Source: an uncultured Hyphomicrobiales bacterium | Lineage (GTDB): Bacteria > Pseudomonadota > Alphaproteobacteria > Rhizobiales > Xanthobacteraceae | Length of the DNA: 45,569 nt | Assembly (NCBI GenBank): GCA_903878085.1 | Contig: CAIRGJ010000027.1 | Location: 1 to 45,569, forward strand | Direction of reading: 5' to 3' | In this document: positions 26,677-33,649 of the stretch, in pieces | Layout: every line of letters begins with the position of its first letter | How positions within the stretch are numbered: the stretch's first letter is position 1 | Notes under the pieces: model-generated | What the model was told of the DNA's origin: nothing | Databases searched by the model: none | What the model saw: the letters and a program-made list of their open reading frames with translations, nothing else | Position numbers and translations under genes: made by a program

Positions 26677-27615
26677 ATGTCGATGCTCTCAAAAGTCTAC
26701 TTTCAGAACGAGAAGGCGGCTTTCGCTCACCTTGAAAAAACCCTTTGGAATGAAGGGGTTATCTGCCCGCACTGCGGCTGCGTCGATAGCGCGCGTAGGT
26801 TGCAGGGCGTAAAAGGTAAGAACGGCAAGGTTCGTAACGGTTTGTGGAAGTGCTACGCGCGGGAATGCCGCAAGCAGTTCACGGTGCGGGTCGGCACGGT
26901 GTTCGAGTCGGCTCATATCCCGCTGCACAAGATGCTTCAGGCGGTTTACCTGATGTGCTCCAGCAAGAAGGGCATCAGCAGTCATCAGCTGCACCGCACG
27001 CTGGAGATCACTTACAAGTCGGCGTGGTTCTTGACCCATCGCATTCGCGAAGCAATGCGCGACGGCACGCTTGCCCCGATGGGTGGCGCTGGTGGCACCA
27101 TTGAAGCCGACGAGACGTTCATTGGCCGTCTAAAGGGCCAGCCGAAAGGCAAGTCGGGCTACGCACACAAGAACGTGGTTCTCACGTTGGTAGAGCGCGG
27201 CGGTTCGGCGCGTAGCTTCCATATCGACAATGCCAGCGTTAGCCAGATCGTCCCGATTGTTCGCCAGAACGTGCGCCGCGAAAGCACGCTGATGACCGAC
27301 GAGGCGCGGCACTACGTCGGCGTTGGCAAGGAATTTTCGGCGCACGGTGCTGTCGAGCATTCAGCCGATGAATACGTGCGCGGTGAAGTGCACACGAACA
27401 CGGTTGAAGGCTACTATTCAATTTTCAAGCGCGGCATGAAGGGCGTGTATCAGCACTGCTCTGAGAAGCACCTGCACCGCTATCTTGCCGAATTTGATTT
27501 CCGTTACAGCCATCGCATTGCGCGCGGCGTTGATGACAAGATGCGGGCTAGCCGTGCAATGAAGGGCATCGTCGGCAAGCGGCTAACGTATCGACAAGCT
27601 GACGAAGTACGTTAA
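26677..27615 (+). CDS. IS1595-family (ISXO2-like) transposase
   Basis: 312 residues. N-terminal zinc ribbon with C30PHC33 and C59..C64, then the DDE-type ISXO2 domain: ADETFIGRLKG near 146-156, TDEARHYVGVG near 209-219, and HTNTVEGYYSIFKRGMKGVY near 238-257, ending in LAEFDFRYSHR. All expected acidic residues appear present, so it could be active. I could not find convincing terminal inverted repeats or a target duplication, so the IS ends are not defined. It diverges from comM and is followed by a small-RNA candidate and a DUF3800 gene. Confidence 0.93.
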   Translation: MSMLSKVYFQNEKAAFAHLEKTLWNEGVICPHCGCVDSARRLQGVKGKNGKVRNGLWKCYARECRKQFTVRVGTVFESAHIPLHKMLQAVYLMCSSKKGISSHQLHRTLEITYKSAWFLTHRIREAMRDGTLAPMGGAGGTIEADETFIGRLKGQPKGKSGYAHKNVVLTLVERGGSARSFHIDNASVSQIVPIVRQNVRRESTLMTDEARHYVGVGKEFSAHGAVEHSADEYVRGEVHTNTVEGYYSIFKRGMKGVYQHCSEKHLHRYLAEFDFRYSHRIARGVDDKMRASRAMKGIVGKRLTYRQADEVR

Positions 27616-27661
27616 GCCAAAAGCGCAAAAAGCTTGATTCGATCAATGGGTTAGCAACCCC

Positions 27662-27690
27662 TTGATTATATTGGTTGAATCTGTTATATA
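27662..27690 (+). promoter_or_regulatory. Promoter of candidate small RNA
   Basis: TTGATT (27662-27667), 17-bp spacer, TATATA (27685-27690). The expected start is near 27697, just before two hairpins and a terminator. A GGGTT-AGC-AACCC hairpin (27648-27660) immediately upstream may end the transposase transcript. Confidence 0.6.
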
Positions 27691-27696
27691 AAGGGC

Positions 27697-27766
27697 AATC
27701 CAACGCAAAGTTGGAGGGACAACCGCAAGGTTGGAGCGGCCCCGTTTTACGGGGCCGTCTTTATTC
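27697..27766 (+). ncRNA. Candidate ~70-nt structured small RNA
   Basis: Three hairpins follow each other. Hairpin 1: TCCAAC, loop GCAAA, GTTGGA (27699-27715). Hairpin 2: CAACC, GCAA tetraloop of the GNRA class, GGTTG (27720-27733). Hairpin 3: an intrinsic terminator (27737-27757 and the T-rich tail). A promoter with 17-bp spacing is placed so that transcription would start at the foot of hairpin 1. The two similar GCAA-capped stems are joined by GGAGGGA. No ORF of its own explains this stretch. It is not matched here to any named RNA family; function unknown. Confidence 0.62.
27737..27766 (+). terminator. Intrinsic terminator (CGGCCCCG-TTTTA-CGGGGCCG, T-rich tail)
   Basis: Perfect 8-bp GC stem with a 5-nt loop, followed by TCTTTATT. 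It ends the candidate small RNA. Its right half also encodes the last codons of the convergent DUF3800 gene, whose TAA lies in the loop (27747-27749). Confidence 0.82.
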
Positions 27767-28559
27767 TGGGTCTCCAGATTCGACCGTATCCATCTATTTG
27801 TCCGTTCGTTTGCCGGTAGTATTTTTCATCTTCCATGATTGCGCAGATGGAAGAAACGAACCCGCGAGGTGCGGGAACGTCCGCATAGATGGACCTGCAG
27901 TGATCGAAGCTTGGCTTCGCAAGTAGGTCCGCTAACTGAAGGCCGGCGATATCGTCCTTCTTTGGTTTGATCTTGATTTCTTTCGACGTGAGGACGGACT
28001 GGAGTTCTGCGGCCTTCAAATCGAGGGTGCCATTCTGATAAACGCGTTCATATCGCGCGCTGAGTGCTCTATCAGGCTTAAGCCCGATAGCTTCTGCCAT
28101 TACGTCGCCAACACCCTTCCTTGATTTTAAGAAGTAGTAATACCGCTCAAGTGCATTCTGAATCAGAAGTAGATAAATTTCTTCGCGCCATTTCGGATAA
28201 CGAAAGTAAAAGGCGACTTTATCGATGCATACCGTGATGACGTGGTAATTGTGCTGCCTGTACATCTGAAGACAGTCCGCGTCCCATTTTCGCTTATTGT
28301 TGGTGTTGTCTAGTGCGGAAAACTTGCCCTCTTTGCCGAGAATAGCGCGCCGCTGAAGCACTGGTGGCTTGTTATTTTTGTTCAAGCCGAAGTGTTTGGA
28401 CCTGAGGTCGCGGAAGTTTGGAACGAAGGTGTGGTAGTAATGTCCCCATTCAAAGATGACGCCTGTAATGCTAGCGAAGCGCCGCTCATCGTCGTTTGTT
28501 GCGGCGTTATCGACTTCACCGGTATCGTCGATGAACATTCGGAAGCGGGTTGGCTTCAT
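27747..28559 (-). CDS. DUF3800 domain protein
   Basis: 270 residues. DUF3800 proteins are predicted to have an RNase H-like fold, and are often found near mobile elements and defence genes; no activity is established here. The N-terminal acid motif is MFIDDTGEVDN (near 8-18), and the C-terminal aspartate motif is DDIAGLQLADLLAKP (near 214-228). Between them is a helical region rich in tyrosine and lysine (YYYFLKSRKG). The coding sequence is clearly AT-richer than its neighbours, a sign of transfer. Its ATG overlaps, on the other strand, the ATG of the small gene at 28558. Its stop is inside the small-RNA terminator. Confidence 0.85.
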   Translation of the reverse strand: MKPTRFRMFIDDTGEVDNAATNDDERRFASITGVIFEWGHYYHTFVPNFRDLRSKHFGLNKNNKPPVLQRRAILGKEGKFSALDNTNNKRKWDADCLQMYRQHNYHVITVCIDKVAFYFRYPKWREEIYLLLIQNALERYYYFLKSRKGVGDVMAEAIGLKPDRALSARYERVYQNGTLDLKAAELQSVLTSKEIKIKPKKDDIAGLQLADLLAKPSFDHCRSIYADVPAPRGFVSSICAIMEDEKYYRQTNGQIDGYGRIWRPRIKTAP

Positions 28560-28755
28560 GGCTAAGAAATCTCAGATCGACAAATTCCGCGATGCGGCCA
28601 AGGCCGTCGAGGCGGACGATAACGAGGCGAATTTTGACGCCGCGCTGCGCAAGATCGCCAAAGGCGACCCGAGGGCGTTGGACGAGGTGGCCGAGAAGAT
28701 CGGCCAGAAGGACCCAAAGGCGGATTTTGTGCCACCTCGGAAGCCTCGTGGCTGA
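28558..28755 (+). CDS. Small charged hypothetical protein (65 aa)
   Basis: MAKKSQIDKFRDAAKAVEAD, then DAALRKIAKGDPRALDE and a PPRKPRG tail: a short, highly charged, helical protein. Short proteins of this make-up are common in Bradyrhizobium-type accessory regions, but no function is known. Its ATG (28558-28560) and the DUF3800 ATG (28557-28559, minus) overlap in a CATG, so the two genes diverge with no space for promoters between start codons; each promoter must lie within the other gene. The ribosome site is weak. Confidence 0.62.
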   Translation: MAKKSQIDKFRDAAKAVEADDNEANFDAALRKIAKGDPRALDEVAEKIGQKDPKADFVPPRKPRG

Positions 28756-28909
28756 CCGGCCCGATCTGGATGAACTGATCGCTCTGGGAATGCCTCTTTG
28801 GCGGGCGCTGGAGGTTTGGGCTACTTGGCCTTGGTCAAGTGATCCACAAGACGCGCCAGATTCCGATTTATCTGCCCTAGCTGATAGGCCGCGTACTCCG
28901 CTGCATTGA
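28748..28909 (+). CDS. Possible small protein (53 aa), coupled to the preceding gene
   Basis: A GTG-started frame overlapping the previous stop, with GGAAG 4 nt before the GTG. The beginning (VADRPDLDELIALGMPLWRA) looks protein-like, with acidic and aromatic residues, but the end overlaps the opposite-strand gene at 28821-29024 by 89 nt. It may be a real coupled gene or a chance frame. Confidence 0.3.
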   Translation: MADRPDLDELIALGMPLWRALEVWATWPWSSDPQDAPDSDLSALADRPRTPLH

Positions 28910-29024
28910 CCAACCTAGCTTCGGCCGGAGGCGTGTGTTCGGGCGTGTAGCCGGGGTTAAAGTCGCCCTCCATGATTGCCCTGCGGCGTTCAGCGAGGGC
29001 TTTGTTTCGCTCATCCATGTCCAT
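28821..29024 (-). CDS. Small hypothetical protein (67 aa)
   Basis: MDMDERNKALAERRRAIMEG, then a proline-rich GYTPEHTPPAEA segment and a helical tail (AAYQLGQINRNLARLVDHL). The AGGAG site 6 nt before the ATG is strong evidence of translation. No family recognised. It is part of the accessory block after the transposase. Confidence 0.6.
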   Translation of the reverse strand: MDMDERNKALAERRRAIMEGDFNPGYTPEHTPPAEARLVNAAEYAAYQLGQINRNLARLVDHLTKAK

Positions 29025-29205
29025 TGAAGTCTCCTAGTTGTAAGGCCCCCACTAGGAGTCAAATTACGCGCGTTACCGATTCGTCGCTGAGAACAAACCG
29101 AGTCCTCCACAGGGTTTGCAAAGTACACAATCGCCGGAGAGGAACGAGAACATTTGCAGAACAAAACGACTCAGTTATGGTCGGCCCATCAACAGGGATC
29201 GCGAC

Positions 29206-29392
29206 CATGATCGACAGCAAAGCAATGGCGCAGCAGTTGGAGCAGGCACGGCAGGCCCGCATTGAGGCCGAAACGGCCTATTGCGACATCGAGGAATTGC
29301 TCTGGCAGATGCACCACCAGCAGCCGCACGAGCCGCGCATCGCCTACGCCTTTGATGGCTTCGGTCGGGCGTTGGCCGACTGGGCCAATTAG
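29206..29392 (+). CDS. Small hypothetical protein (61 aa)
   Basis: MIDSKAMAQQLEQARQARIE then AETAYCDIEELLWQM and DGFGRALADWAN: a short mostly helical protein. ATG 29206 has GGGA 9 nt upstream; an in-frame ATG at 29177 is also possible. No function recognised. It converges with the Bug-type gene, 7 nt from its stop. Confidence 0.5.
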
Positions 29393-29399
29393 CGCAGCC

Positions 29400-30371
29400 T
29401 CATTCCAGCTTCAGGCCGCGGTCCTTGATGACCTTGGCCCATTTCTCGTTCTCGGCCTTGATGTAGGCGGTGAAATCCTTTTGCCCGCGGCCGATCACGT
29501 CGATGCCCTGAATGGCGAACTTGTCCTTCATGTCGGGTGACGCCGCGGCCGCCAGGATGGCGGTCTCTAGCTTTTTGGAGACGTCGGCCGGCAAGCCATT
29601 GGGCGCGAGCAGACCGGACCAGACCGACGATTCGAAGCCCGGCAGACCTTCTTCCGCCACCGTCGGCAAGTCGGGCATAAGGGCGAGTCGGTGCAGCCCG
29701 GTCGCGGCAATCGCCCGCAACTTGCCGGCTTTCACCAGATCGACGACGGTCGACGCCGGCACAAACATCAGCGACGTGCGTCCCTCGAGCAGATCCGGCA
29801 TGGCCGCCGCGCTGCCTTGGTAGGGCACATGCAGCATCTGCACGCCGGTGCGCGACGAGAATAATTCCGCCGCCATATGCAGCGCAGTGCCCGCGCCTGC
29901 GCTGGCGTAGGTCAATTCGCCGGGTTTGGCTTTGGCGAGGCGGATGACGTCGGCGACGGTGCGGGCATCGAGCGACGGCGTCACCACCAGCATGTTCGGC
30001 ACCTCGCCGATCTCGGCGATCGGCATGAGGCCGCTCGCCAGGTCGATATAGCTGTCGCTCTTGGCCGCAAAGTTGATGCTGTTGGCGACGGTGCCGAGAT
30101 AGAGCGTATAGCCATCCGGCGTCGATGTGGCGACGTAGCGCGCGCCGACTTCGCTGCTGGCGCCCGGCTTGTTCTCAACGATGACGCCGACCTTGAGCAT
30201 CTCGCTCAGTTTCTGACCGACCAGGCGCGCCGCGACGTCCGACGCGCTGGCCGCGCGGAAGCCGACGATGATCCGGATCGCCCGCTCCGGAAACGTCTGC
30301 GCGACTGCCGCCGTCGTAGCGGTCATCAGGCCAAGCGCAACCAGACCGGCGGCAAGTTTGCGTAGGTTCAT
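29400..30371 (-). CDS. Bug/TctC family tripartite tricarboxylate-type binding protein
   Basis: 323 residues with a Sec signal (MNLRKLAAGLVALGLMTATT, cut after AVAQ). The mature part has the Bug pattern: FPERAIRIIVGF, ASDVAARLVGQKL, VENKPGASSEVGARYVA, PDGYTLYLGT, YASAGAGTALHMAAELF, VPYQGSAAAMPDLLEG, TVAEEGLPGFE. Bug proteins are periplasmic receptors for small carboxylates. No TctA/TctB membrane genes are nearby, which is common for this expanded family. GGGAGGA precedes the ATG at 30371. An alpha/beta hydrolase gene is upstream on the same strand. Confidence 0.92.
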   Translation of the reverse strand: MNLRKLAAGLVALGLMTATTAAVAQTFPERAIRIIVGFRAASASDVAARLVGQKLSEMLKVGVIVENKPGASSEVGARYVATSTPDGYTLYLGTVANSINFAAKSDSYIDLASGLMPIAEIGEVPNMLVVTPSLDARTVADVIRLAKAKPGELTYASAGAGTALHMAAELFSSRTGVQMLHVPYQGSAAAMPDLLEGRTSLMFVPASTVVDLVKAGKLRAIAATGLHRLALMPDLPTVAEEGLPGFESSVWSGLLAPNGLPADVSKKLETAILAAAASPDMKDKFAIQGIDVIGRGQKDFTAYIKAENEKWAKVIKDRGLKLE

Positions 30372-30428
30372 GGGCGTCCTCCCGGACATGGCTCGATGTT
30401 TGCGAGCCTTTGTTGTTTTGTTTCGCGA

Positions 30429-31373
30429 TCAGTTCGGCGGTCCGACGAAGACCGGCCGGGGCTGGCTAAAGAACGAATGCAGCGTGTGATAGACGAGAAG
30501 ATAATTGGTCTGCTGGAAGCTCGCATGTGCAACGCCGGGCATCAGCGCGAAGTGCTTATCCGGGTTGGGCAGGCGCTCGAAGAATTCATACAGGTCTTTG
30601 ATGTGCGCGATGCCGTCATATTGACCGCGCATCACGATGGTGGGGACCGGAATATCTTTGGGCTGCACCATCGGCAGCTTGGTGCACATGTCGAGGTAGG
30701 TGCCGGTCGGCACCGAATCGTCCAACGCCATCGACGCTTGCGCGAAAGCTTCGATCATTGCCGGCTCGGCGGCGCCGGGATAATCCCGATCGAACACGGC
30801 CTGAATCACCTGGCGGGTAAACGGCCGGCGGTTGTGTTTCGACAGCTCCGGCACGGTTTTGCGGCGCTGCTCTAGGGTTGGGCTGTCCTTGCCGGTCCAC
30901 ACAAAAGCATCGAGCGCCAAACGCGAGACGCGCTCCGGAAACCGCGTGGTGAACAAAGAGCATTTCAAGGCGCCAGCCGAGACGCCGTAGAGCAGCACGC
31001 TGGGGATGTTTCGCAGCTTGAGGATGTAGTCGGTGGCGGCGGCGATATCGTCGGCGCCGGGCTCGATGCCGAATTTGCTGTCGCGGTTTTTGTCGGAACG
31101 TCCGTAACCTTCGGCGTCGAGGCACCAGCTATCGAAGCCCTGCACCGCGAACCAATCCATCACGGAAGAATAAGGCCGGCCGGGGACGTAGAGATCGAAG
31201 GTCGGTTGCCCGCACCACGACGAGCCATGGATGAAAAGAATCGTGCCTTGATACTCGGTGCCGGGGAAGCGGCGCTTTTCCCACATGAACAGCTTGATGT
31301 TGCCGTCTTTGTGGGTCCAGTGCTCCTGGCCGGCAACCACCGGCTTGTCGGCATCGGCGAGCGGACTGTGCAT
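30429..31373 (-). CDS. Alpha/beta hydrolase
   Basis: 314 residues, alpha/beta hydrolase fold. The oxyanion region is ILFIHGSSWCG (near 45-55), the nucleophile elbow is YGVSAGA with the catalytic serine near residue 134, the acid is in RGQYDGIAH and the histidine in GVAHASF near the end. GAGGAAACAGGA precedes the ATG at 31373. The substrate is unknown; the neighbouring carboxylate-binding proteins and a Pht5-like protein suggest catabolism of an ester or aromatic acid (inference). Upstream is a gshB fragment. Confidence 0.85.
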   Translation of the reverse strand: MHSPLADADKPVVAGQEHWTHKDGNIKLFMWEKRRFPGTEYQGTILFIHGSSWCGQPTFDLYVPGRPYSSVMDWFAVQGFDSWCLDAEGYGRSDKNRDSKFGIEPGADDIAAATDYILKLRNIPSVLLYGVSAGALKCSLFTTRFPERVSRLALDAFVWTGKDSPTLEQRRKTVPELSKHNRRPFTRQVIQAVFDRDYPGAAEPAMIEAFAQASMALDDSVPTGTYLDMCTKLPMVQPKDIPVPTIVMRGQYDGIAHIKDLYEFFERLPNPDKHFALMPGVAHASFQQTNYLLVYHTLHSFFSQPRPVFVGPPN

Positions 31374-31461
31374 TCCTGTTTCCTCAACGCTTAGTTGATC
31401 GCGCCGTTGTGCGACGGGCGCTTGCAACAAAGCGGCAGTGAAACAGCGGCAGCCTCTGCCG

Positions 31462-31592
31462 TCAAACTTTGCGTTTGTTCTCGATTACGTCCCAGACCAG
31501 AGCTGCGACGTCGGAGCCGCTGATGTTATTCACCGCGCGACATTCCCTTGGGTGAAGTGACGTTGATCTCGGCGGCAAAACCGCCGATCATC
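31462..31592 (-). pseudogene. Remnant of gshB-like C-terminus with frameshift
   Basis: Read on the minus strand, one frame gives AAEINVTSPKG and a shifted frame continues RAVNNISGSDVAALVWDVIE then NKRKV and a stop. The intact gshB at 33650-34600 ends [13 protein letters not shown]..., [13 protein letters not shown], so this is a diverged copy of the last ~40 codons. One extra base (about 31541-31555) breaks the frame. The homology fades beyond about 31592. It lies between the hydrolase and the solute-binding-protein gene, about 2.1 kb from the real gshB end. Confidence 0.8.
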
Positions 31593-31617
31593 CCGCCACG
31601 CCAAGCGGGAGCGTGCG

Positions 31618-32601
31618 ATGATCGGCAAATCAACCAGCTCAGCCATCCTCGCCGCGGTCTTGCTGCTGGTGGAATTCCCAAATATTGGGGCGCAGGAGCT
31701 AAAGCCCTGGCGGCACGGCGTCATCGAGCCCAAGGGCGACGCCGGATTTTCGCTGATGGTTGGCCAGCGCGGCTTTGCCGAGAAGCACGGCCTCAAGATC
31801 GAGATCGTTGCGTTCAAGAACGGCGCGACCGCACACAAGGCGCTGCTGGCCGACGAGCTCGATAGCATTGAGTCGAGCCCGGGCGCCGCGATCCTTGCCG
31901 GCGCTCGCGGCGCCGATATCAAAATCGTCGGCTGCGACTGGCCGGGCGTGCCGCACGGGCTCATTGTGCGATCGACCATCACCAAGGTCGAGGATCTGAA
32001 GGGCAAGACGGTGGCGGTGGCCGCGCCCGGCTCGCTGCCCAATCTGCTGGTCGATGCGATCCTGAAAAAATATCAGATCGCGCCAGCCGACGTTCGCTTC
32101 GCCAATCTTGGCGGCGACCTCGACCGTTACAAGGCAGTGGTGGCCGGCGTCGCCGATGCCGGCATTGTCGCCGGGGAATTCATGGCGGTGGCGCCGAAGG
32201 ATGTGACCATGCTGGTCGCCGGACACGATGTGCTGCCGAATTATCTGCGGCTGTGCCTGACCATGACCGGCAAGACGCTTGCCGGCAAACGCGAGGACGC
32301 CATCAATTTTGTTGCCGCGGAAATGGATGCGCTGAAGTTCGCGGTGTCGCATCGCGACGAGACCATCAAGCTCACGCAAGAGTCGATCCACACAAAGCCC
32401 GACGATCCGCGGCCGGCCTATGCCTTCGACGATATCATCAAGCAAAGCGCCGTCGATCCGGCGATCGCGCTGCCGTTGGACAAATTGAACTGGATGCAGG
32501 ACGAGTTAGTAATGGCCGGCAATTTGAAAGCGCCGATCGACCTCGCCAAGATCACCGATGTCGATATCCGCACCGAGGCGGTCAAACGTGCCGGAAAATA
32601 A
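31618..32601 (+). CDS. NMT1/SsuA-like ABC transporter substrate-binding protein
   Basis: 327 residues. A signal-like start (SSAILAAVLLLVEFPNIGAQ), then the NMT1/THI5-like pattern: GFAEKHGLKIEIVAFKNGA, VEDLKGKTVAVAAPGS near 120-135, LVDAILKKYQI, and the hinge ADAGIVAGEF. Such proteins bind sulfonates, pyrimidines or similar small molecules for ABC uptake. No ATPase or permease gene is in the window. GGGAG lies 8 nt before ATG 31618. It converges with the Pht5-like gene with 2 nt between stops. Confidence 0.85.
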   Translation: MIGKSTSSAILAAVLLLVEFPNIGAQELKPWRHGVIEPKGDAGFSLMVGQRGFAEKHGLKIEIVAFKNGATAHKALLADELDSIESSPGAAILAGARGADIKIVGCDWPGVPHGLIVRSTITKVEDLKGKTVAVAAPGSLPNLLVDAILKKYQIAPADVRFANLGGDLDRYKAVVAGVADAGIVAGEFMAVAPKDVTMLVAGHDVLPNYLRLCLTMTGKTLAGKREDAINFVAAEMDALKFAVSHRDETIKLTQESIHTKPDDPRPAYAFDDIIKQSAVDPAIALPLDKLNWMQDELVMAGNLKAPIDLAKITDVDIRTEAVKRAGK

Positions 32602-32603
32602 TT

Positions 32604-33590
32604 TTAAATCTTGACCGAAGCCATGATGCCGGCAGGGAAGATGTCTTCCGGTTTGACAAGCTTGTGGGCGATGCCCTGCTCATACGTGTAGCGCAAGAAT
32701 AATTCGAGCGTCGGCCGGTTGGGCTCGATGCCGTAGGGAAACAGTTCGCCGCCGAACATCTCCTGCATGTGCCGCGCATAATTGGTCAGCCATGGCACCG
32801 GATAGCGCGACACCGCGGGATCGAGAATGCGTTCCAGGCTGCGGCGTTTGGACTCTTCGAACGCATTGAGCAGATTGCGCGCGATCCACGGATTGCCGAC
32901 GAGGATCGCCTTGCGCAAGGCGATCACATGCATGATCGGATAGACGCGCGTGTCCTGGTAATAGCGCTGCTCCATCGCCTCGAAATCGGGGAACAGCCGC
33001 ACCACATAGGGGTGTTTTTCGCGGAACGAATTCGGCGGCCGCGCGATGATGACGGCGTCGAGCTCGCCCGACGCGATCATGCCGCTCAGCGTCTTATCGG
33101 GAGCGGGCGTCAGCGAGACGCCTTTTGGCAGCGTCAATTCAACCTTTTCGATGCGGCCGGCCTCATTGGTGCCGGCTTGCACCCAGTCGATATCGGCGAG
33201 CGGAATGCCGCCCTCGTTCATCAGCCAGCCGCGCACATAAACTGCGGCGGTGTGAGCCCATTCCGGCACGCCAATGCGTTTGCCGCGCAGATCCTTGACG
33301 GTCTTGATACCCTTGTTGCGGTTCACATAAATAGAGGAGAAACGGAACAGCCGCGAGGCGTAGACGGGAAGGCCGATGATGTCGGAGTCTTCTCGCGTCA
33401 CCTGTGCCATGAACTTGGCGAAGGACAGTTCGGAAACGTCCCATTCGCGGTTGAAGGTGAAGCGCGAAAATATTTCGTGGTGACCGAGCGTGAGCCAATT
33501 CGCCTCGATGCCTTCGGTGCGCACCAGGCCGAGCCGGAAATCGCGGAAGTGGTCGTAGTCGGTGGTGGCGATGGTGAGTGTGACGCTCAT
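32604..33590 (-). CDS. 4,5-dihydroxyphthalate decarboxylase (Pht5)-like / substrate-binding-like protein
   Basis: 328 residues without a signal peptide. The pattern LTIATTDYDHFRDF, FNREWDVSELSFAKFMAQV, IIGLPVYASRLFRFSSIYVN, GIKTVKDLRGKRIGVPEWAHTAAVYVRG resembles the Pht5 family, which has a periplasmic-binding-protein fold and includes the phthalate-pathway decarboxylase as well as proteins of unknown role. The lack of a signal suggests a cytoplasmic enzyme rather than a receptor. ATG 33590 has AGGAAAG upstream. A palindromic repeat separates it from gshB. Confidence 0.75.
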   Translation of the reverse strand: MSVTLTIATTDYDHFRDFRLGLVRTEGIEANWLTLGHHEIFSRFTFNREWDVSELSFAKFMAQVTREDSDIIGLPVYASRLFRFSSIYVNRNKGIKTVKDLRGKRIGVPEWAHTAAVYVRGWLMNEGGIPLADIDWVQAGTNEAGRIEKVELTLPKGVSLTPAPDKTLSGMIASGELDAVIIARPPNSFREKHPYVVRLFPDFEAMEQRYYQDTRVYPIMHVIALRKAILVGNPWIARNLLNAFEESKRRSLERILDPAVSRYPVPWLTNYARHMQEMFGGELFPYGIEPNRPTLELFLRYTYEQGIAHKLVKPEDIFPAGIMASVKI

Positions 33591-33601
33591 GGTGCTTTCC
33601 T

Positions 33602-33648
33602 GCGCACGATCATTTCCGAAAACCGGTTCCCACTTTTCGGGGGCATAC
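33602..33648. repeat. Dispersed palindromic repeat, copy 3 (inverted)
   Basis: Reverse-complement relative of the palindrome at 5288-5336 and 17617-17665 (GCGCACGATCATTTCCGAAA start, CACTTTTCGGGGGCAT end), more diverged than the other two. It lies just 3' of gshB (stop at 33650) and at the boundary of the accessory block. Confidence 0.85.
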
Positions 33649-33649
33649 A

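Noticed and set aside
26552-27780. Terminal inverted repeats of the IS1595-type element
   Set aside because: I compared the DNA left of 26677 with that right of 27615 and found no convincing matching ends, so no IS boundary is claimed.
27675-27926. 83-codon + frame across the small-RNA candidate
   Set aside because: Starts inside the promoter, runs through the terminator and into the antisense of DUF3800; does not look like a protein.
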